This document shows positions 7,573 to 16,602 of a stretch of DNA of 64,000 nucleotides, piece after piece. Every line of letters starts with the position of its first letter. The first letter of the stretch is position 1. The translations under genes were made by a program, and so were the position numbers. The notes under the pieces are model-generated. The model was given only the letters and a program-made list of their open reading frames with translations. It searched no databases and had not been told where the DNA came from. Origin of the DNA: Mycobacterium sp. IS-836 (lineage in GTDB: Bacteria > Actinomycetota > Actinomycetes > Mycobacteriales > Mycobacteriaceae); contig NZ_MBEU01000094.1 in the NCBI RefSeq assembly GCF_001954275.1, positions 32,409 through 96,408 of the forward strand, given 5' to 3'.

Positions 7573-7989
7573 ATGGGACATCCCTGCGCAGCCAACCCGG
7601 AACTATGGTTCGGCTACCCCGACGATGACGGTGGTGACGGCGCGGCGAAGGCGCGCGCTTACGAGCAGTCGGCCACCGAGGCGCGGCTCCAATGCCTGCG
7701 TCGCTGCCCGCTGGCGCAGCAGCGGCGATGCGCCCAGCACGCCATCGCACACCGGGAGGAATACGGAGTGTGGGCCGGCGTGAAACTGCCGGGTGGTCAG
7801 TACCGCAAGCGCGACCAGCTCGCCCGCGCCCACGACGTTCTCCGGCGGATCGCCGCCGGAGAGATCAATTCCCGACAGCTGCCCGAAAATGCGGCGCTGC
7901 TCGCGCGCCGCGAACATGACGTCGTTGCGGTGCCCGCGGTGGTGGTGCACCTACCGCTCGCCCAAGTCGGCCCCCGTTCGGCCGCCTGA
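7573..7989 (+). CDS. whiB5: WhiB-family iron-sulfur transcriptional regulator, WhiB5-like
   Basis: A 138-residue WhiB protein. Four conserved cysteines at positions 5, 41, 45 and 53 give the C-x(n)-C-xxx-C-x(7)-C arrangement that binds a [4Fe-4S] cluster. They are followed by the GVWAGVKLPGG turn motif and a basic segment (RKRDQLARAH) that contacts DNA. WhiB proteins sense redox or nitric oxide and usually act with the primary sigma factor. An AAGGAG ribosome site precedes the ATG. Its position next to the XRE regulator matches Rv0022c (whiB5) of M. tuberculosis, of about the same length. The C-terminal 40 residues are hydrophobic and variable. Confidence 0.85.
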   Translation: MGHPCAANPELWFGYPDDDGGDGAAKARAYEQSATEARLQCLRRCPLAQQRRCAQHAIAHREEYGVWAGVKLPGGQYRKRDQLARAHDVLRRIAAGEINSRQLPENAALLARREHDVVAVPAVVVHLPLAQVGPRSAA

Positions 7990-8050
7990 CGCCTGCAATG
8001 TCTGGCCGGTCAGCCGTTTGCTGACCCGGCCCACCGGGTAGAGCGCATCC

Positions 8051-9433
8051 ATGACGTTCGACCTGACTCCGACGGCCGCGCAACACGATCTAGCCCGGCG
8101 CACCCACGAGTTCGCCGAAGAAGTGATCCGTCCGGTCGCACTCGACTACGACCAGCGGCAGGAGTTTCCCTGGCCGGTGCTGGAGGAGGCGGCCCGGCGA
8201 GGCTTCTACAGCCCTTTGTTTTACCGCGACTTGATCGGTGATTCGACCGGCGTCTCCTTGCCGATGTTCATGGAGGAGCTGTTCTGGGGATGCGCGGGGA
8301 TTGGTTTGGCGATCGTCATGCCGGCGCTGGCGTTGTCGGCGATCGGCCAAGCCGCTTCCCCCGAGCAAATGTTGCAGTGGGCACCCGAATGTTTCGGTAC
8401 ACCAGGCGATCTCAAACTCGCGGCGCTGGCGATCTCCGAACCCGAAGGCGGCAGCGACGTCCGCAACCTGCGCACGCATGCTCGCCGCGACGGAGACGAC
8501 TGGGTTATCAACGGCCACAAGATGTGGATCGGCAATGGCGGCATCGCCAACGTGCATGTGGTCAATGCGGTGGTCGACGAGGAACTCGGCCACCGCGGCC
8601 AGGCGCTGTTCGTGATCCCGGGCGGGACCCCCGGACTGAAGATGGTGCGAAAGCTCGACAAGCTCGGCTGTCGGGCCTCCCACACCGCCGAGTTGATGTT
8701 GGAGGATGTCCGGATTCCCGGTGCCAACCTCCTTGGCGGGCAAGACAAGCTCGAACACAAGCTCGCCAAGGCGCGCGAAGCGGTGGCGGGCGGACAACGT
8801 TCGGGCTCGGCGACTTTGGGGACCTTCGAACAGACGCGTCCGATGGTCGCCGCCCAAGCGATCGGGATCGCGCGCGCCGCATTGGAGTACGCGACGTCCT
8901 ACGCCACCGAACGAGAGGCCTTCGGCGGACCCATCATCGACAACCAGGGCATCGCATTCCCCCTGGCCGACCTTGCGACCCAGATCGACGCCGCTCGGCT
9001 GCTGACTTGGCGCGCCTCGTGGATGGCGGCCAACAACGTCCCCTTCGAGCGGGGCGAGGGGTCGATGTCGAAACTCGCGGCCAGTGAGGTGGCCGTCAAG
9101 GCCACCGAACGCGCCATCCAGACCTTGGGCGGCTGGGGCTACATCACCGACCATCCGGTGGAGAAGTGGTATCGAGATGCCAAGCTATACACCATCTTTG
9201 AAGGCACCAGCGAGATTCAACGGATGGTAATCTCGAACGCGTTGGGTGCCGCCGTGGGGACACCGCCGCTGCACGTGGTGATCGAGCCGTCCGGGGGACC
9301 GCTGAACCGGGTCTTCGGTCGCGGCGCGCCATTGCGATCTCGCGCCGCTGAGGCCGCGTTGTCGATGCAGGATCGGATCCCCGAACCGGTCATGCGGCTC
9401 GCGATGAAGGTGCTGCGCCCGCCGGGACGGTAG
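8051..9433 (+). CDS. Acyl-CoA dehydrogenase
   Basis: A 460-residue flavoenzyme predicted to introduce a 2,3-double bond into an acyl-CoA thioester, passing electrons to ETF. The FAD and substrate motifs are clear: ALAISEPEGGSDVRNL, then GHKMWIGNGG, then the C-terminal helical bundle with the catalytic glutamate in IFEGTSEIQR (about Glu384). The tail is about 60 residues longer than the minimal family length. It lies directly downstream of whiB5 in the slot between whiB5 and tRNA-Leu, where M. tuberculosis carries a different oxidoreductase (Rv0021c, from memory). The substrate cannot be read from the sequence. Confidence 0.88.
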   Translation: MTFDLTPTAAQHDLARRTHEFAEEVIRPVALDYDQRQEFPWPVLEEAARRGFYSPLFYRDLIGDSTGVSLPMFMEELFWGCAGIGLAIVMPALALSAIGQAASPEQMLQWAPECFGTPGDLKLAALAISEPEGGSDVRNLRTHARRDGDDWVINGHKMWIGNGGIANVHVVNAVVDEELGHRGQALFVIPGGTPGLKMVRKLDKLGCRASHTAELMLEDVRIPGANLLGGQDKLEHKLAKAREAVAGGQRSGSATLGTFEQTRPMVAAQAIGIARAALEYATSYATEREAFGGPIIDNQGIAFPLADLATQIDAARLLTWRASWMAANNVPFERGEGSMSKLAASEVAVKATERAIQTLGGWGYITDHPVEKWYRDAKLYTIFEGTSEIQRMVISNALGAAVGTPPLHVVIEPSGGPLNRVFGRGAPLRSRAAEAALSMQDRIPEPVMRLAMKVLRPPGR

Positions 9434-9495
9434 CGGGACTTGGGTATCGTCGCGGTATCGACGCCGTCTCAACACCCCCGGACGGAGGGTGAACG

Positions 9496-10464
9496 TTGAG
9501 CAACCTTGAAGCCGCGCCAACCGAAGTAGCCTGCAGCGCTTCACGGGTCGCGGGCATCGAGGTGCTGCATCCACGAGAAGTTCCGCTGGGCGGGCCGCGA
9601 GCGATCCGGGTACAGCGAACCCTGCCGCAACGGCAACGCTCGCTGATCGGCGCGTGGTGTTTTATCGACCACTACGGCCCGGTGCGGGCGAGCATGGACG
9701 TGCCCCCGCACCCGCACACGGGACTGCAGACCGTGAGTTGGTTGTTCAGCGGGGAAGTGGAGCACCGCGACAGTGCCGGCGTACACGCCATGGTCCGACC
9801 CGGCGAACTCAACCTGATGACGGCGGGCGCGGGCATCTGCCATTCCGAAGTATCGGTGGACACGGGCGCCGTCTTGCATGGCGCACAGCTCTGGGTGGCA
9901 CTTCCCGATTCTGATCGTGAGACCGCGCGCGATTTCGCCCACCATGCGCCGCCGCCGATTTCGCTGCCCGGCGCGGTCGCGCGGGTATTTCTCGGGGAAC
10001 TGTCCGGCAGCCGTTCGCCCGTGCACACCTTCACGCCGCTACTCGGCGCCCAGCTCGACCTCGATTCGAACGCCCGGCTGGACCTGGACGTCGACCCGGC
10101 ATTCGAGCACGGTGTGCTGTGCGATTTCGGTGCAGTGCAGCTCGGCCGCACCGCTCTGGGGGTTGCCGACCTCGGTTATCAAGGTGCGGGCAGCACGACG
10201 CTGCGGCTGCAGAACACGGGTGACCGGCCCGCACGGGTGCTGCTGCTGGGCGGAGCGCCCTTCACCGAGGAGCTCGTGATGTGGTGGAACTTCGTCGGGC
10301 GCAGTCACGACGAGATCGTCAGCTATCGCCAACAGTGGCAGGACGCCGACGAACGCTTCGGCGCAGTCCGCGGCTACCAGGGCTCGGTCACCCGCCTGCC
10401 GGCGCCGCCACTGCCGAACGCACGGCTGCGGCCGCGACCCATCCCCGAGAGAAAGGATCCCTAA
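9496..10464 (+). CDS. Pirin-family bicupin protein
   Basis: A 322-residue protein with pirin N- and C-terminal cupin domains. Metal-binding residues are visible in PPHPHTGLQ, where the two histidines lie, and in GAGICHSEVS, which supplies the His and Glu. Pirins bind iron; some have quercetinase activity and others bind regulatory partners, so the exact role is open. The start is a TTG preceded by GGAGGGTGAACG, a strong ribosome site. Its stop overlaps the ATG of the following acetyltransferase gene (TAATG), so the two are translationally coupled. Confidence 0.85.
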   Translation: MSNLEAAPTEVACSASRVAGIEVLHPREVPLGGPRAIRVQRTLPQRQRSLIGAWCFIDHYGPVRASMDVPPHPHTGLQTVSWLFSGEVEHRDSAGVHAMVRPGELNLMTAGAGICHSEVSVDTGAVLHGAQLWVALPDSDRETARDFAHHAPPPISLPGAVARVFLGELSGSRSPVHTFTPLLGAQLDLDSNARLDLDVDPAFEHGVLCDFGAVQLGRTALGVADLGYQGAGSTTLRLQNTGDRPARVLLLGGAPFTEELVMWWNFVGRSHDEIVSYRQQWQDADERFGAVRGYQGSVTRLPAPPLPNARLRPRPIPERKDP

Positions 10465-10811
10465 TGACTACAGACAAAACCGGTGCACCGACCACCGTCA
10501 CCGCGGGACACCAGACGTACACGATTGCCGTCGAAGGACGGACCGTCGGGCATGCCGACTATGCCGACCGCGGCAACCAGCGCGTCTTCCACCACACCGT
10601 CGTCGATCCCGAATTCGGCGGGCGAGGGCTGGCGACCATCCTGGTCGAAGAGGCGCTCAACGCCGCCCGCGACGAAGGCAAACGCATTGTTCCGGTGTGC
10701 TCGATGGTTGAAACTGTGCTCAAGAAGCATCCCGAATTCGACGACATCACCGACCCGGTCACCGCCGACGTCAAGGGCTGGGCAATGACGCAGCCGAAGG
10801 ATCCGCGTTGA
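10464..10811 (+). CDS. Short GNAT-like N-acetyltransferase (YjdJ/COG2388 type)
   Basis: A 115-residue single-domain protein of the short GNAT family. It has the acetyl-CoA pyrophosphate loop in FGGRGLATILVEEAL and the trailing CSMVETVLKKHPEF typical of this group. The ATG at 10464 overlaps the pirin stop, and AAAGGA lies about 7 bases before it. A longer upstream frame is rejected because it runs inside the pirin gene. The acceptor substrate is unknown. Confidence 0.82.
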   Translation: MTTDKTGAPTTVTAGHQTYTIAVEGRTVGHADYADRGNQRVFHHTVVDPEFGGRGLATILVEEALNAARDEGKRIVPVCSMVETVLKKHPEFDDITDPVTADVKGWAMTQPKDPR

Positions 10812-10812
10812 C

Positions 10813-11052
10813 ATGGTGCTGCTGGTCCTCAAGGTCGCGCTGATCGTTTTTATCGTCGGAGCCACCGTCGCTCTGATCACGCGAGGCGTTAAGCGCTCCC
10901 GAGCGAATAGGTCGGATCCACGCTGGAAAGCGCACCGCACCCAACCCGGCTACGAGGCATCCGCGCTCGGGGCCATGCCGAACACGCCACTTCCCGAATG
11001 GGCCAATTGGGATGACGAGGGCGACGACCCCGTCACGCGCTCCCAAAACTGA
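10813..11052 (+). CDS. Small single-pass membrane protein
   Basis: A 79-residue protein with one N-terminal transmembrane helix (about residues 2-23, VLLVLKVALIVFIVGATVAL), then a basic stretch (RGVKRSRANRSDPRW) and an acidic tail. It starts one base after the stop of the GNAT gene, so it belongs to the same transcript. The charge pattern predicts a cytoplasmic C-terminus. No family is recognised. Confidence 0.6.
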   Translation: MVLLVLKVALIVFIVGATVALITRGVKRSRANRSDPRWKAHRTQPGYEASALGAMPNTPLPEWANWDDEGDDPVTRSQN

Positions 11053-11087
11053 GGTAGTGCAACACAAGTGCGGTGCGAACCGCTCGG

Positions 11088-11170
11088 TGGGCGAAGGGGG
11101 ACTTGAACCCCCACGTCCCGAAGGACACTGGCACCTGAAGCCAGCGCGTCTGCCATTCCGCCACTCGCCC
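11088..11170 (-). tRNA. leuT: tRNA-Leu (CAG anticodon)
   Basis: The minus strand folds as an 83-base class II tRNA. The acceptor stem starts GGGCGAG, the anticodon loop contains CTTCAGGT, there is a variable arm, and the T arm reads GGGGGTTCAAGTCCCCC. The discriminator is A at 11088; the CCA end is not encoded. It sits at the junction between the accessory block and the fhaA operon, as leuT does upstream of fhaA in M. tuberculosis. Confidence 0.93.
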
Positions 11171-11412
11171 GGGGAAACAACCGAAGGACCATACCACTGT
11201 AGTGGCCGCGTGCCCCACTCGCTCGCGCGGGCCCGGGAGCCCTCGCGCCGGGCCGCGGCCCGTACTGAGCTGGCGTGATGCGATTCTCAGAGTTCTCACG
11301 GTGCCGCAGCGTCGAGGTGTCCCGATACCATGCTTGAGTGATGCGACATGCGGGCGAGGCGTTTGCCTTGCGCCGCCGATATGCCGAGACAAGTGCGGGC
11401 GAGCGCTGAAAC

Positions 11413-13098
11413 ATGAGTAGCCACAAAGGGCTCGTTGCACGGATCGAGCGCAAACTCGAGGCGACCGTCGGCGATGCGTTTGCCCGAGTGTTCGGGGGAT
11501 CGGTAGTTCCGCAGGAGGTCGAGGCCCTATTGCGCCGCGAAGCCGAAGACGGCGTGCGGCCACTTCAGGGCAATCGTTTTTTGGCCCCCAACGAATACAT
11601 CATTACCCTCGGTATGCACGACTTCGAGAAGGTGCGCGCGGATCCCGATCTCACGTCGAGCGTTTTCGCTAGGTACTTGGCTGACTATATCTATGAACAG
11701 GGGTGGCAAACGTATGGTGAGGTTGTGGTTCGGTTCGAGCAGTCGCCGAACCTGCACACCGGCCAGTTCCGCGCCCGCGGTGCTGTCAACCCCGATGTCG
11801 AGCCCCGCCCGACGGACAACGAGCCCGCCCGGCCACAATTCAATCAGGCGTTCAGCGCAGAACCAGGAGTACCACCAATGACTGACAATTCGAGCTACCG
11901 CGGCGGTCAGGGGCAGGGGCGGCCCGGCGACGACTACTACGACGAGCGCTACCCGCGTCCCCAAGACGATCAGCGCGGCGGCCAGGACCCGCAGGGCGGG
12001 GCCGACCCACGAGGTGGATATCCGCCGGAGCAGGGCGGCTACCCACCCCCAGGTGGCTACCCCCCGCCTCGCCACCCCGAGCAGGGCGGTTACCAAGACC
12101 AGCGCGGCGGATACCCCGACCAGGGTGGCTACCAAGACCAGCGCGGCGGATACCCCGACCAGGGTGGCTACCAAGACCAGCGGGGCGGATACCCCGATCA
12201 AGGCGGTTACCCCGACCAGCGCGGCTACCAAGACCAGGGCCGCGGATACCCCGACCAGGGCCAGGGCGGCCCCCCGCCGTCGTATGAGCAGCGCCCCCCG
12301 GCGCCCGCCGGCGGCTACGGTGGCCAGGGCTACGACCAGGGCTACCGCCAAGGTGGTGGCTACGGACCTCCTGGCGGCGGTCAGCCCGCAGGCGGCCAGC
12401 CTGGCTACGGCAGCGGTTACGGCGAATACGGTCGCGGGCCGGCTCGCCAGGACGACGCCGGCTACGCACCGCCGCAAGGCGTACCCGAACAGCCTCGACC
12501 GCCTTACCCCGACCAGGGCGCCGGCTACGACCAGGGTTACCAGCAGGGTGGCGGCGGCGGCCAGGGATACGGGCAGCAGGAGTACGCCCAGCCGGAGTAC
12601 GGCCAGCAAGAGTACGGCCAGCAGGACTATGGGCAAGGCGACTACACCCAGTACGCCGAGCACATTCCGGGCGGGGGCGGCGGGTACGCCCCTCCCGCGG
12701 GCGGATACGCCGAACCGCCGTCGCGCGACTACGAGTACGGACAGGCCGATTACGGTCAACCCGCAGGCGGCGGCTACGGCGGTTACGCGGGGGGCGGCTA
12801 CGGCGCCGCCGGGACTTCGGTCACCCTGCAGCTCGACGACGGCAGCGGTCGGACCTATCAGCTGCGCGAAGGCGCCAACATCGTGGGTCGCGGACAGGAC
12901 GCCCAGTTCCGGTTGCCCGATACCGGTGTGTCGCGCCGTCATCTTGAAATCCGCTGGGATGGACACGTGGCGCTGCTGACCGACCTCAATTCCACCAACG
13001 GCACGACCGTCAACAACGCGCCGGTACAGGAGTGGCAGTTGGCCGACGGCGACGTCATCCGTTTGGGCCACTCGGAGATCATCGTTCGGATCCACTGA
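11413..13098 (+). CDS. fhaA: FhaA, FHA-domain phosphothreonine-binding protein
   Basis: A 561-residue adaptor of peptidoglycan-synthesis control. Residues 1-115 are the DUF3662 domain, about residues 150-465 are a Gly/Tyr/Gln/Pro-rich low-complexity region with tandem repeats, and the last 95 residues are an FHA domain with GR, SRRH and NSTNGT motifs. In M. tuberculosis FhaA binds the phosphorylated pseudokinase domain of MurJ (MviN) and is a substrate of PknB. It is the first gene of the fhaA-fhaB-pstP-rodA-pbpA-pknA-pknB operon. The 240 bases upstream to tRNA-Leu hold no gene and should contain the operon promoter. It is longer than the M. tuberculosis protein (about 527) because of repeat expansion. 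Confidence 0.95.
   Translation: MSSHKGLVARIERKLEATVGDAFARVFGGSVVPQEVEALLRREAEDGVRPLQGNRFLAPNEYIITLGMHDFEKVRADPDLTSSVFARYLADYIYEQGWQTYGEVVVRFEQSPNLHTGQFRARGAVNPDVEPRPTDNEPARPQFNQAFSAEPGVPPMTDNSSYRGGQGQGRPGDDYYDERYPRPQDDQRGGQDPQGGADPRGGYPPEQGGYPPPGGYPPPRHPEQGGYQDQRGGYPDQGGYQDQRGGYPDQGGYQDQRGGYPDQGGYPDQRGYQDQGRGYPDQGQGGPPPSYEQRPPAPAGGYGGQGYDQGYRQGGGYGPPGGGQPAGGQPGYGSGYGEYGRGPARQDDAGYAPPQGVPEQPRPPYPDQGAGYDQGYQQGGGGGQGYGQQEYAQPEYGQQEYGQQDYGQGDYTQYAEHIPGGGGGYAPPAGGYAEPPSRDYEYGQADYGQPAGGGYGGYAGGGYGAAGTSVTLQLDDGSGRTYQLREGANIVGRGQDAQFRLPDTGVSRRHLEIRWDGHVALLTDLNSTNGTTVNNAPVQEWQLADGDVIRLGHSEIIVRIH
12085..12201 (+). repeat. Three in-frame 39-base tandem repeats inside fhaA
   Basis: The 13-residue unit GGYQDQRGGYPDQ is repeated three times almost perfectly at the DNA level and is followed by degenerate copies to about 12270. 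The repeat keeps the reading frame, so copy number can vary without breaking FhaA. Confidence 0.9.
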
Positions 13099-13223
13099 TC
13101 GCAGCGGGCTCAAAGCTGCCGTGCTTCGCCCCGCGCCGACCACCGTCCAAGTATCGTGACGTTGCTGATGTGCTCGGCGTCACCGATGCGAGGGGTGCGA
13201 CGCCAGGACGGAAAGGACGCCAG

Positions 13224-13691
13224 ATGCAGGGACTAGTACTGCAACTGACGCGTGCCGGATTTTTAATGTTGTTATGGGTATTCATCTGGTCGGTGCTGCG
13301 AATCCTGCGGACCGACATCTACGCACCCACAGGTGCCGTCATGGTGCGTCGCGGCTTGGCGTTACGGGGGACGCTTCTACCCTCGCGGCAGCGCCGCCAC
13401 GCTGCCCGCTATTTGGTGGTGACCGAGGGTTCACTGGCGGGCGCGCGAATCACGCTCAGCGGGCAGCCCGTGCTCATCGGGCGCGCTGACGATTCGACGC
13501 TGGTGCTGACCGATGACTATGCCTCGACACGGCACGCCAGGCTGTCTCAGCGCGGCTCGGAATGGTACGTCGAGGATCTAGGATCGACCAACGGCACTTA
13601 CCTTGACAGGGCGAAGGTGACGACTGCGGTACGAGTCCCAATAGCAACGCCGGTTCGGATCGGCAAAACGGCAATCGAGTTGCGCCCGTGA
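13224..13691 (+). CDS. fhaB: FhaB (FipA), membrane FHA protein
   Basis: A 155-residue protein with an N-terminal transmembrane helix (about residues 9-28) and a C-terminal FHA domain (about 62-155; GRADDSTLVLTDDYASTRHARL, then LGSTNGTYL). The family binds phosphothreonine partners; in mycobacteria FipA links FtsZ and FtsQ during oxidative stress and is phosphorylated by PknA. The ATG at 13224 follows GGAAAGGACGCCAG and gives the same length as the M. tuberculosis protein; longer in-frame starts lie inside fhaA. Its stop overlaps the GTG of pstP. Confidence 0.95.
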   Translation: MQGLVLQLTRAGFLMLLWVFIWSVLRILRTDIYAPTGAVMVRRGLALRGTLLPSRQRRHAARYLVVTEGSLAGARITLSGQPVLIGRADDSTLVLTDDYASTRHARLSQRGSEWYVEDLGSTNGTYLDRAKVTTAVRVPIATPVRIGKTAIELRP

Positions 13692-15196
13692 CCCTGGTCC
13701 TGCGATATGCGGCCCGCAGCGATCGCGGCCTGGTACGCGCCAACAACGAAGACTCGGTCTATGCCGGCGCACGGCTGTTGGCGCTGGCTGATGGCATGGG
13801 TGGCCACGCCGCTGGCGAAGTGGCGTCTCAATTGGTGATCGCCGCGCTGGCCCATCTGGACGACGACGAACCGGGTGGTGACCTGCTCGCCAAGCTCGAC
13901 GCGGCGGTGCGCGCCGGCAACTCGGCCATCGCCGCACAGGTCGAGATGGAACCCGAGCTCGAGGGGATGGGGACCACCCTTACCGCAATCTTGTTCGCGG
14001 GCAACCGTATTGGATTGGTGCACATCGGCGACTCGCGCGGCTATCTGCTGCGCGACGGCGAGCTGACGCAGATCACCAAGGACGACACCTTTGTCCAAAC
14101 CCTGGTGGACGAAGGACGGATCACGCGGGAAGAGGCGCACAGCCACCCGCAACGATCGCTGATCATGCGTGCGCTGACTGGCCACGAGGTCGAGCCGACG
14201 TTGACCATGCGGGAAGCGCGGGCCGGCGATCGCTACCTGCTCTGCTCGGACGGGCTGTCCGACCCAGTCAGCGATGAAACCATCCTCGAGGCCCTGCAGA
14301 TCCCCGACGTCGCCGAAAGCGCTTACCGCCTCATCGAATTGGCGTTGCGTGGCGGCGGACCCGACAACGTGACGGTCGTGGTGGCCGACGTCGTCGACTA
14401 CGACTACGGCCAGACCCAGCCGATTCTCGCGGGGGCGGTGTCGGGTGAAGAAGACCAACTGACCACCCTGCCCAACACATCGGCCGGCCGGGCGTCCGCG
14501 ATCAGCCCGCGCAAAGAGGCCGCGAAACGGGTTGCGCCACAAGAAGAAACGCCAAGCCGACCGCGGTGGCCGCGGCGCAGGATGTTTATCTTCGTGACGC
14601 TGATCGTCCTGCTGGTGCTTGCCGGCCTGGCCATCGTGCGAACCGTAATCCGAAGCAACTACTACGTCGCCGAATACAACGGCATCGTCTCGATCGTGCG
14701 GGGAATTCAAGGGTCGATGCTGGGCGTGTCACTGCACGACCCTTATTTGGTGGGTTGTCTCAACGCGCGCAATGAACTGTCGCTTATCAGTTATAGCCAG
14801 TCCGGAGGGCACCTCGACTGTCACCTGATGCGATTGCAGGACCTGCGTCCCGCGGAGCGCGCCCAGGTTCAGGCGGGGCTGCCGGGCGGCACTCTCGACG
14901 ACGCCATCGGGCAGTTGCGCGAGTTGTCCGCCAACTCCCTGCTGCCGGCCTGCCCCCCGCCTCGCGCCACCTCTCCGCCCGGCGGCCCAGCCACCAGCGG
15001 GGCGCCAGAACCAAGCGCCACAGCACCCACCACCTCCAGCGGCACCTCACCTAGCAGTCCGACTCCCACCAGCGCCCCCGCGACCACTTCGCCGGCAGCG
15101 CCCGCGACCACCTCGCCCCCGAGCATTTCCCAGACGGTCACAACACTCCCGCCACCCCCACCTCAGCCGGGCATCGACTGCCGGGCGGCCGCATGA
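13688..15196 (+). CDS. pstP: PstP, PP2C-type Ser/Thr phosphatase
   Basis: A 502-residue membrane phosphatase that reverses phosphorylation by PknA and PknB. The catalytic domain (about 1-240) shows the PP2C metal-binding motifs ANNEDSV, ADGMGGHAAGE, GDSRGYLLRDG, CSDGLSDPV and GGPDNVTVVV. After a juxtamembrane linker there is one transmembrane helix (about 299-321), then an extracellular domain with two cysteines and a Pro/Ser/Thr-rich tail. The GTG start overlaps the fhaB stop by four bases, and the stop overlaps the rodA ATG, so translation is coupled through the operon. Confidence 0.96.
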   Translation: MTLVLRYAARSDRGLVRANNEDSVYAGARLLALADGMGGHAAGEVASQLVIAALAHLDDDEPGGDLLAKLDAAVRAGNSAIAAQVEMEPELEGMGTTLTAILFAGNRIGLVHIGDSRGYLLRDGELTQITKDDTFVQTLVDEGRITREEAHSHPQRSLIMRALTGHEVEPTLTMREARAGDRYLLCSDGLSDPVSDETILEALQIPDVAESAYRLIELALRGGGPDNVTVVVADVVDYDYGQTQPILAGAVSGEEDQLTTLPNTSAGRASAISPRKEAAKRVAPQEETPSRPRWPRRRMFIFVTLIVLLVLAGLAIVRTVIRSNYYVAEYNGIVSIVRGIQGSMLGVSLHDPYLVGCLNARNELSLISYSQSGGHLDCHLMRLQDLRPAERAQVQAGLPGGTLDDAIGQLRELSANSLLPACPPPRATSPPGGPATSGAPEPSATAPTTSSGTSPSSPTPTSAPATTSPAAPATTSPPSISQTVTTLPPPPPQPGIDCRAAA

Positions 15197-16602
15197 CCAC
15201 TCAGGTCCAGCCACCGGTTGCGGTCACGCCTCCGCTACCCACTCGACGCAACGCCGAACTGCTGTTGTTGTGCTTCGCCGCCGTGATCACCGTCGCCGCG
15301 CTGCTGATCGTCGAGGCGAACCAACAGCGGGGCCTGCGCTGGGACCTGACCACCTATGGGCTGGTTTTTCTGGTCGTGTTCGGAAGCGCGCATCTTGCCG
15401 TTAGGCGTTTCGCGCCCTACACCGACCCGCTATTGCTGCCAATTGTGGCGTTGCTCAACGGACTTGGCTTGGTGATGATCCACCGGCTGGACATCGTCAA
15501 CAACGAGCTGAGCGGTCGCCATCACCCCAGCGCAACCCAACAGATGCTGTGGACGCTGGTCGGGGTGGCCGCGTTCGCGCTTGTGGTCACCTTTTTGAAG
15601 GACCATCGACAACTCGCGCGCTACGGCTACGTCTGCGGGTTCGCGGGCCTGGTCTTCTTGGTTATCCCCGCGCTGCTGCCGGCATCGCTGTCCGAGGAGA
15701 ACGGCGCCAAGATCTGGATTCGCTTCCCGGGCTTCGCAATTCAGCCCGCCGAGTTCTCCAAGATTCTGCTGCTGATCTTCTTCTCCGCGGTGCTGGTTGC
15801 CAAGCGCGGCCTGTTCACCAGCGTCGGCCGGCATTTCATGGGCATGAACGTGCCCCGTGCGCGCGACCTCGCACCGCTGCTGGCGGCATGGGTGATCTCG
15901 ATAGGTGTGATGGTCTTCGAGAAAGATCTTGGTACTTCGCTGCTGCTCTATGCGTCGTTCCTGGTGGTGGTGTACCTCGCCACCCAGCGATTCGGTTGGG
16001 TCGTCATCGGCTTGGTGCTGTTCGCGGCGGGAAGCGTTGTGGCGTACTTCATTTTCGAGCATGTCCGGGTTCGCGTGCAGACGTGGTGGGACCCCTTCGC
16101 CGACCCCGACGGCCACGGCTATCAGATCGTGCAATCGTTATTCAGCTTTGCTACGGGTGGCATCTTCGGCACCGGGCTGGGCAACGGTCAACCCGACACC
16201 GTGCCGGCGGCGTCCACCGATTTCATCATCGCCGCGTTCGGCGAGGAACTCGGACTGGTCGGGCTCGCCAGCATCCTGATGCTCTACACGATCGTCCTCG
16301 TCCGCGGCCTGCGCACCGCGATCGCGACACGGGAAAGCTTCGGCAAGCTGTTGGCCGCCGGCCTGGCGTCGACGCTGGCCATTCAGCTGTTCATCGTGGT
16401 CGGTGGGGTAACCCAGCTCATTCCACTGACCGGGCTGACCACCCCGTGGATGTCATACGGCGGCTCATCGCTGCTGGCGAACTATGTGCTGCTGGGGATT
16501 CTGGCGCGCATCTCGCACAGCGCCCGGCGTCCATTGCGCACCCGTGCCCACAACAAGTCGCCCATCGCGGCGGCCGGCACCGAAGTGATCGAGCGGGTAT
16601 GA
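15193..16602 (+). CDS. rodA: RodA, SEDS-family peptidoglycan glycosyltransferase
   Basis: A 469-residue polytopic membrane protein with about 10-12 hydrophobic helices and SEDS-family signatures, including the late loop TPWMSYGGSSLLANY. SEDS proteins polymerise lipid II into glycan strands together with a class B PBP, here the immediately downstream pbpA. Its ATG overlaps the pstP stop and its stop overlaps the pbpA ATG. Its length agrees with M. tuberculosis RodA. Confidence 0.96.
   Translation: MTTQVQPPVAVTPPLPTRRNAELLLLCFAAVITVAALLIVEANQQRGLRWDLTTYGLVFLVVFGSAHLAVRRFAPYTDPLLLPIVALLNGLGLVMIHRLDIVNNELSGRHHPSATQQMLWTLVGVAAFALVVTFLKDHRQLARYGYVCGFAGLVFLVIPALLPASLSEENGAKIWIRFPGFAIQPAEFSKILLLIFFSAVLVAKRGLFTSVGRHFMGMNVPRARDLAPLLAAWVISIGVMVFEKDLGTSLLLYASFLVVVYLATQRFGWVVIGLVLFAAGSVVAYFIFEHVRVRVQTWWDPFADPDGHGYQIVQSLFSFATGGIFGTGLGNGQPDTVPAASTDFIIAAFGEELGLVGLASILMLYTIVLVRGLRTAIATRESFGKLLAAGLASTLAIQLFIVVGGVTQLIPLTGLTTPWMSYGGSSLLANYVLLGILARISHSARRPLRTRAHNKSPIAAAGTEVIERV

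Noticed and set aside
8090..9154. 354-codon minus-strand frame opposite the acyl-CoA dehydrogenase
   Set aside because: The sense strand has full enzyme motifs; the antisense translation has none.
12085..12270. Regular repeats that could suggest a CRISPR array
   Set aside because: The units are contiguous, keep the fhaA reading frame and have no unique spacers.
11527..13143. 538-codon minus-strand frame opposite fhaA
   Set aside because: Its Val/Ala/Leu-rich repeats are the complement of the FhaA Gly/Tyr/Gln repeats; no independent signal.
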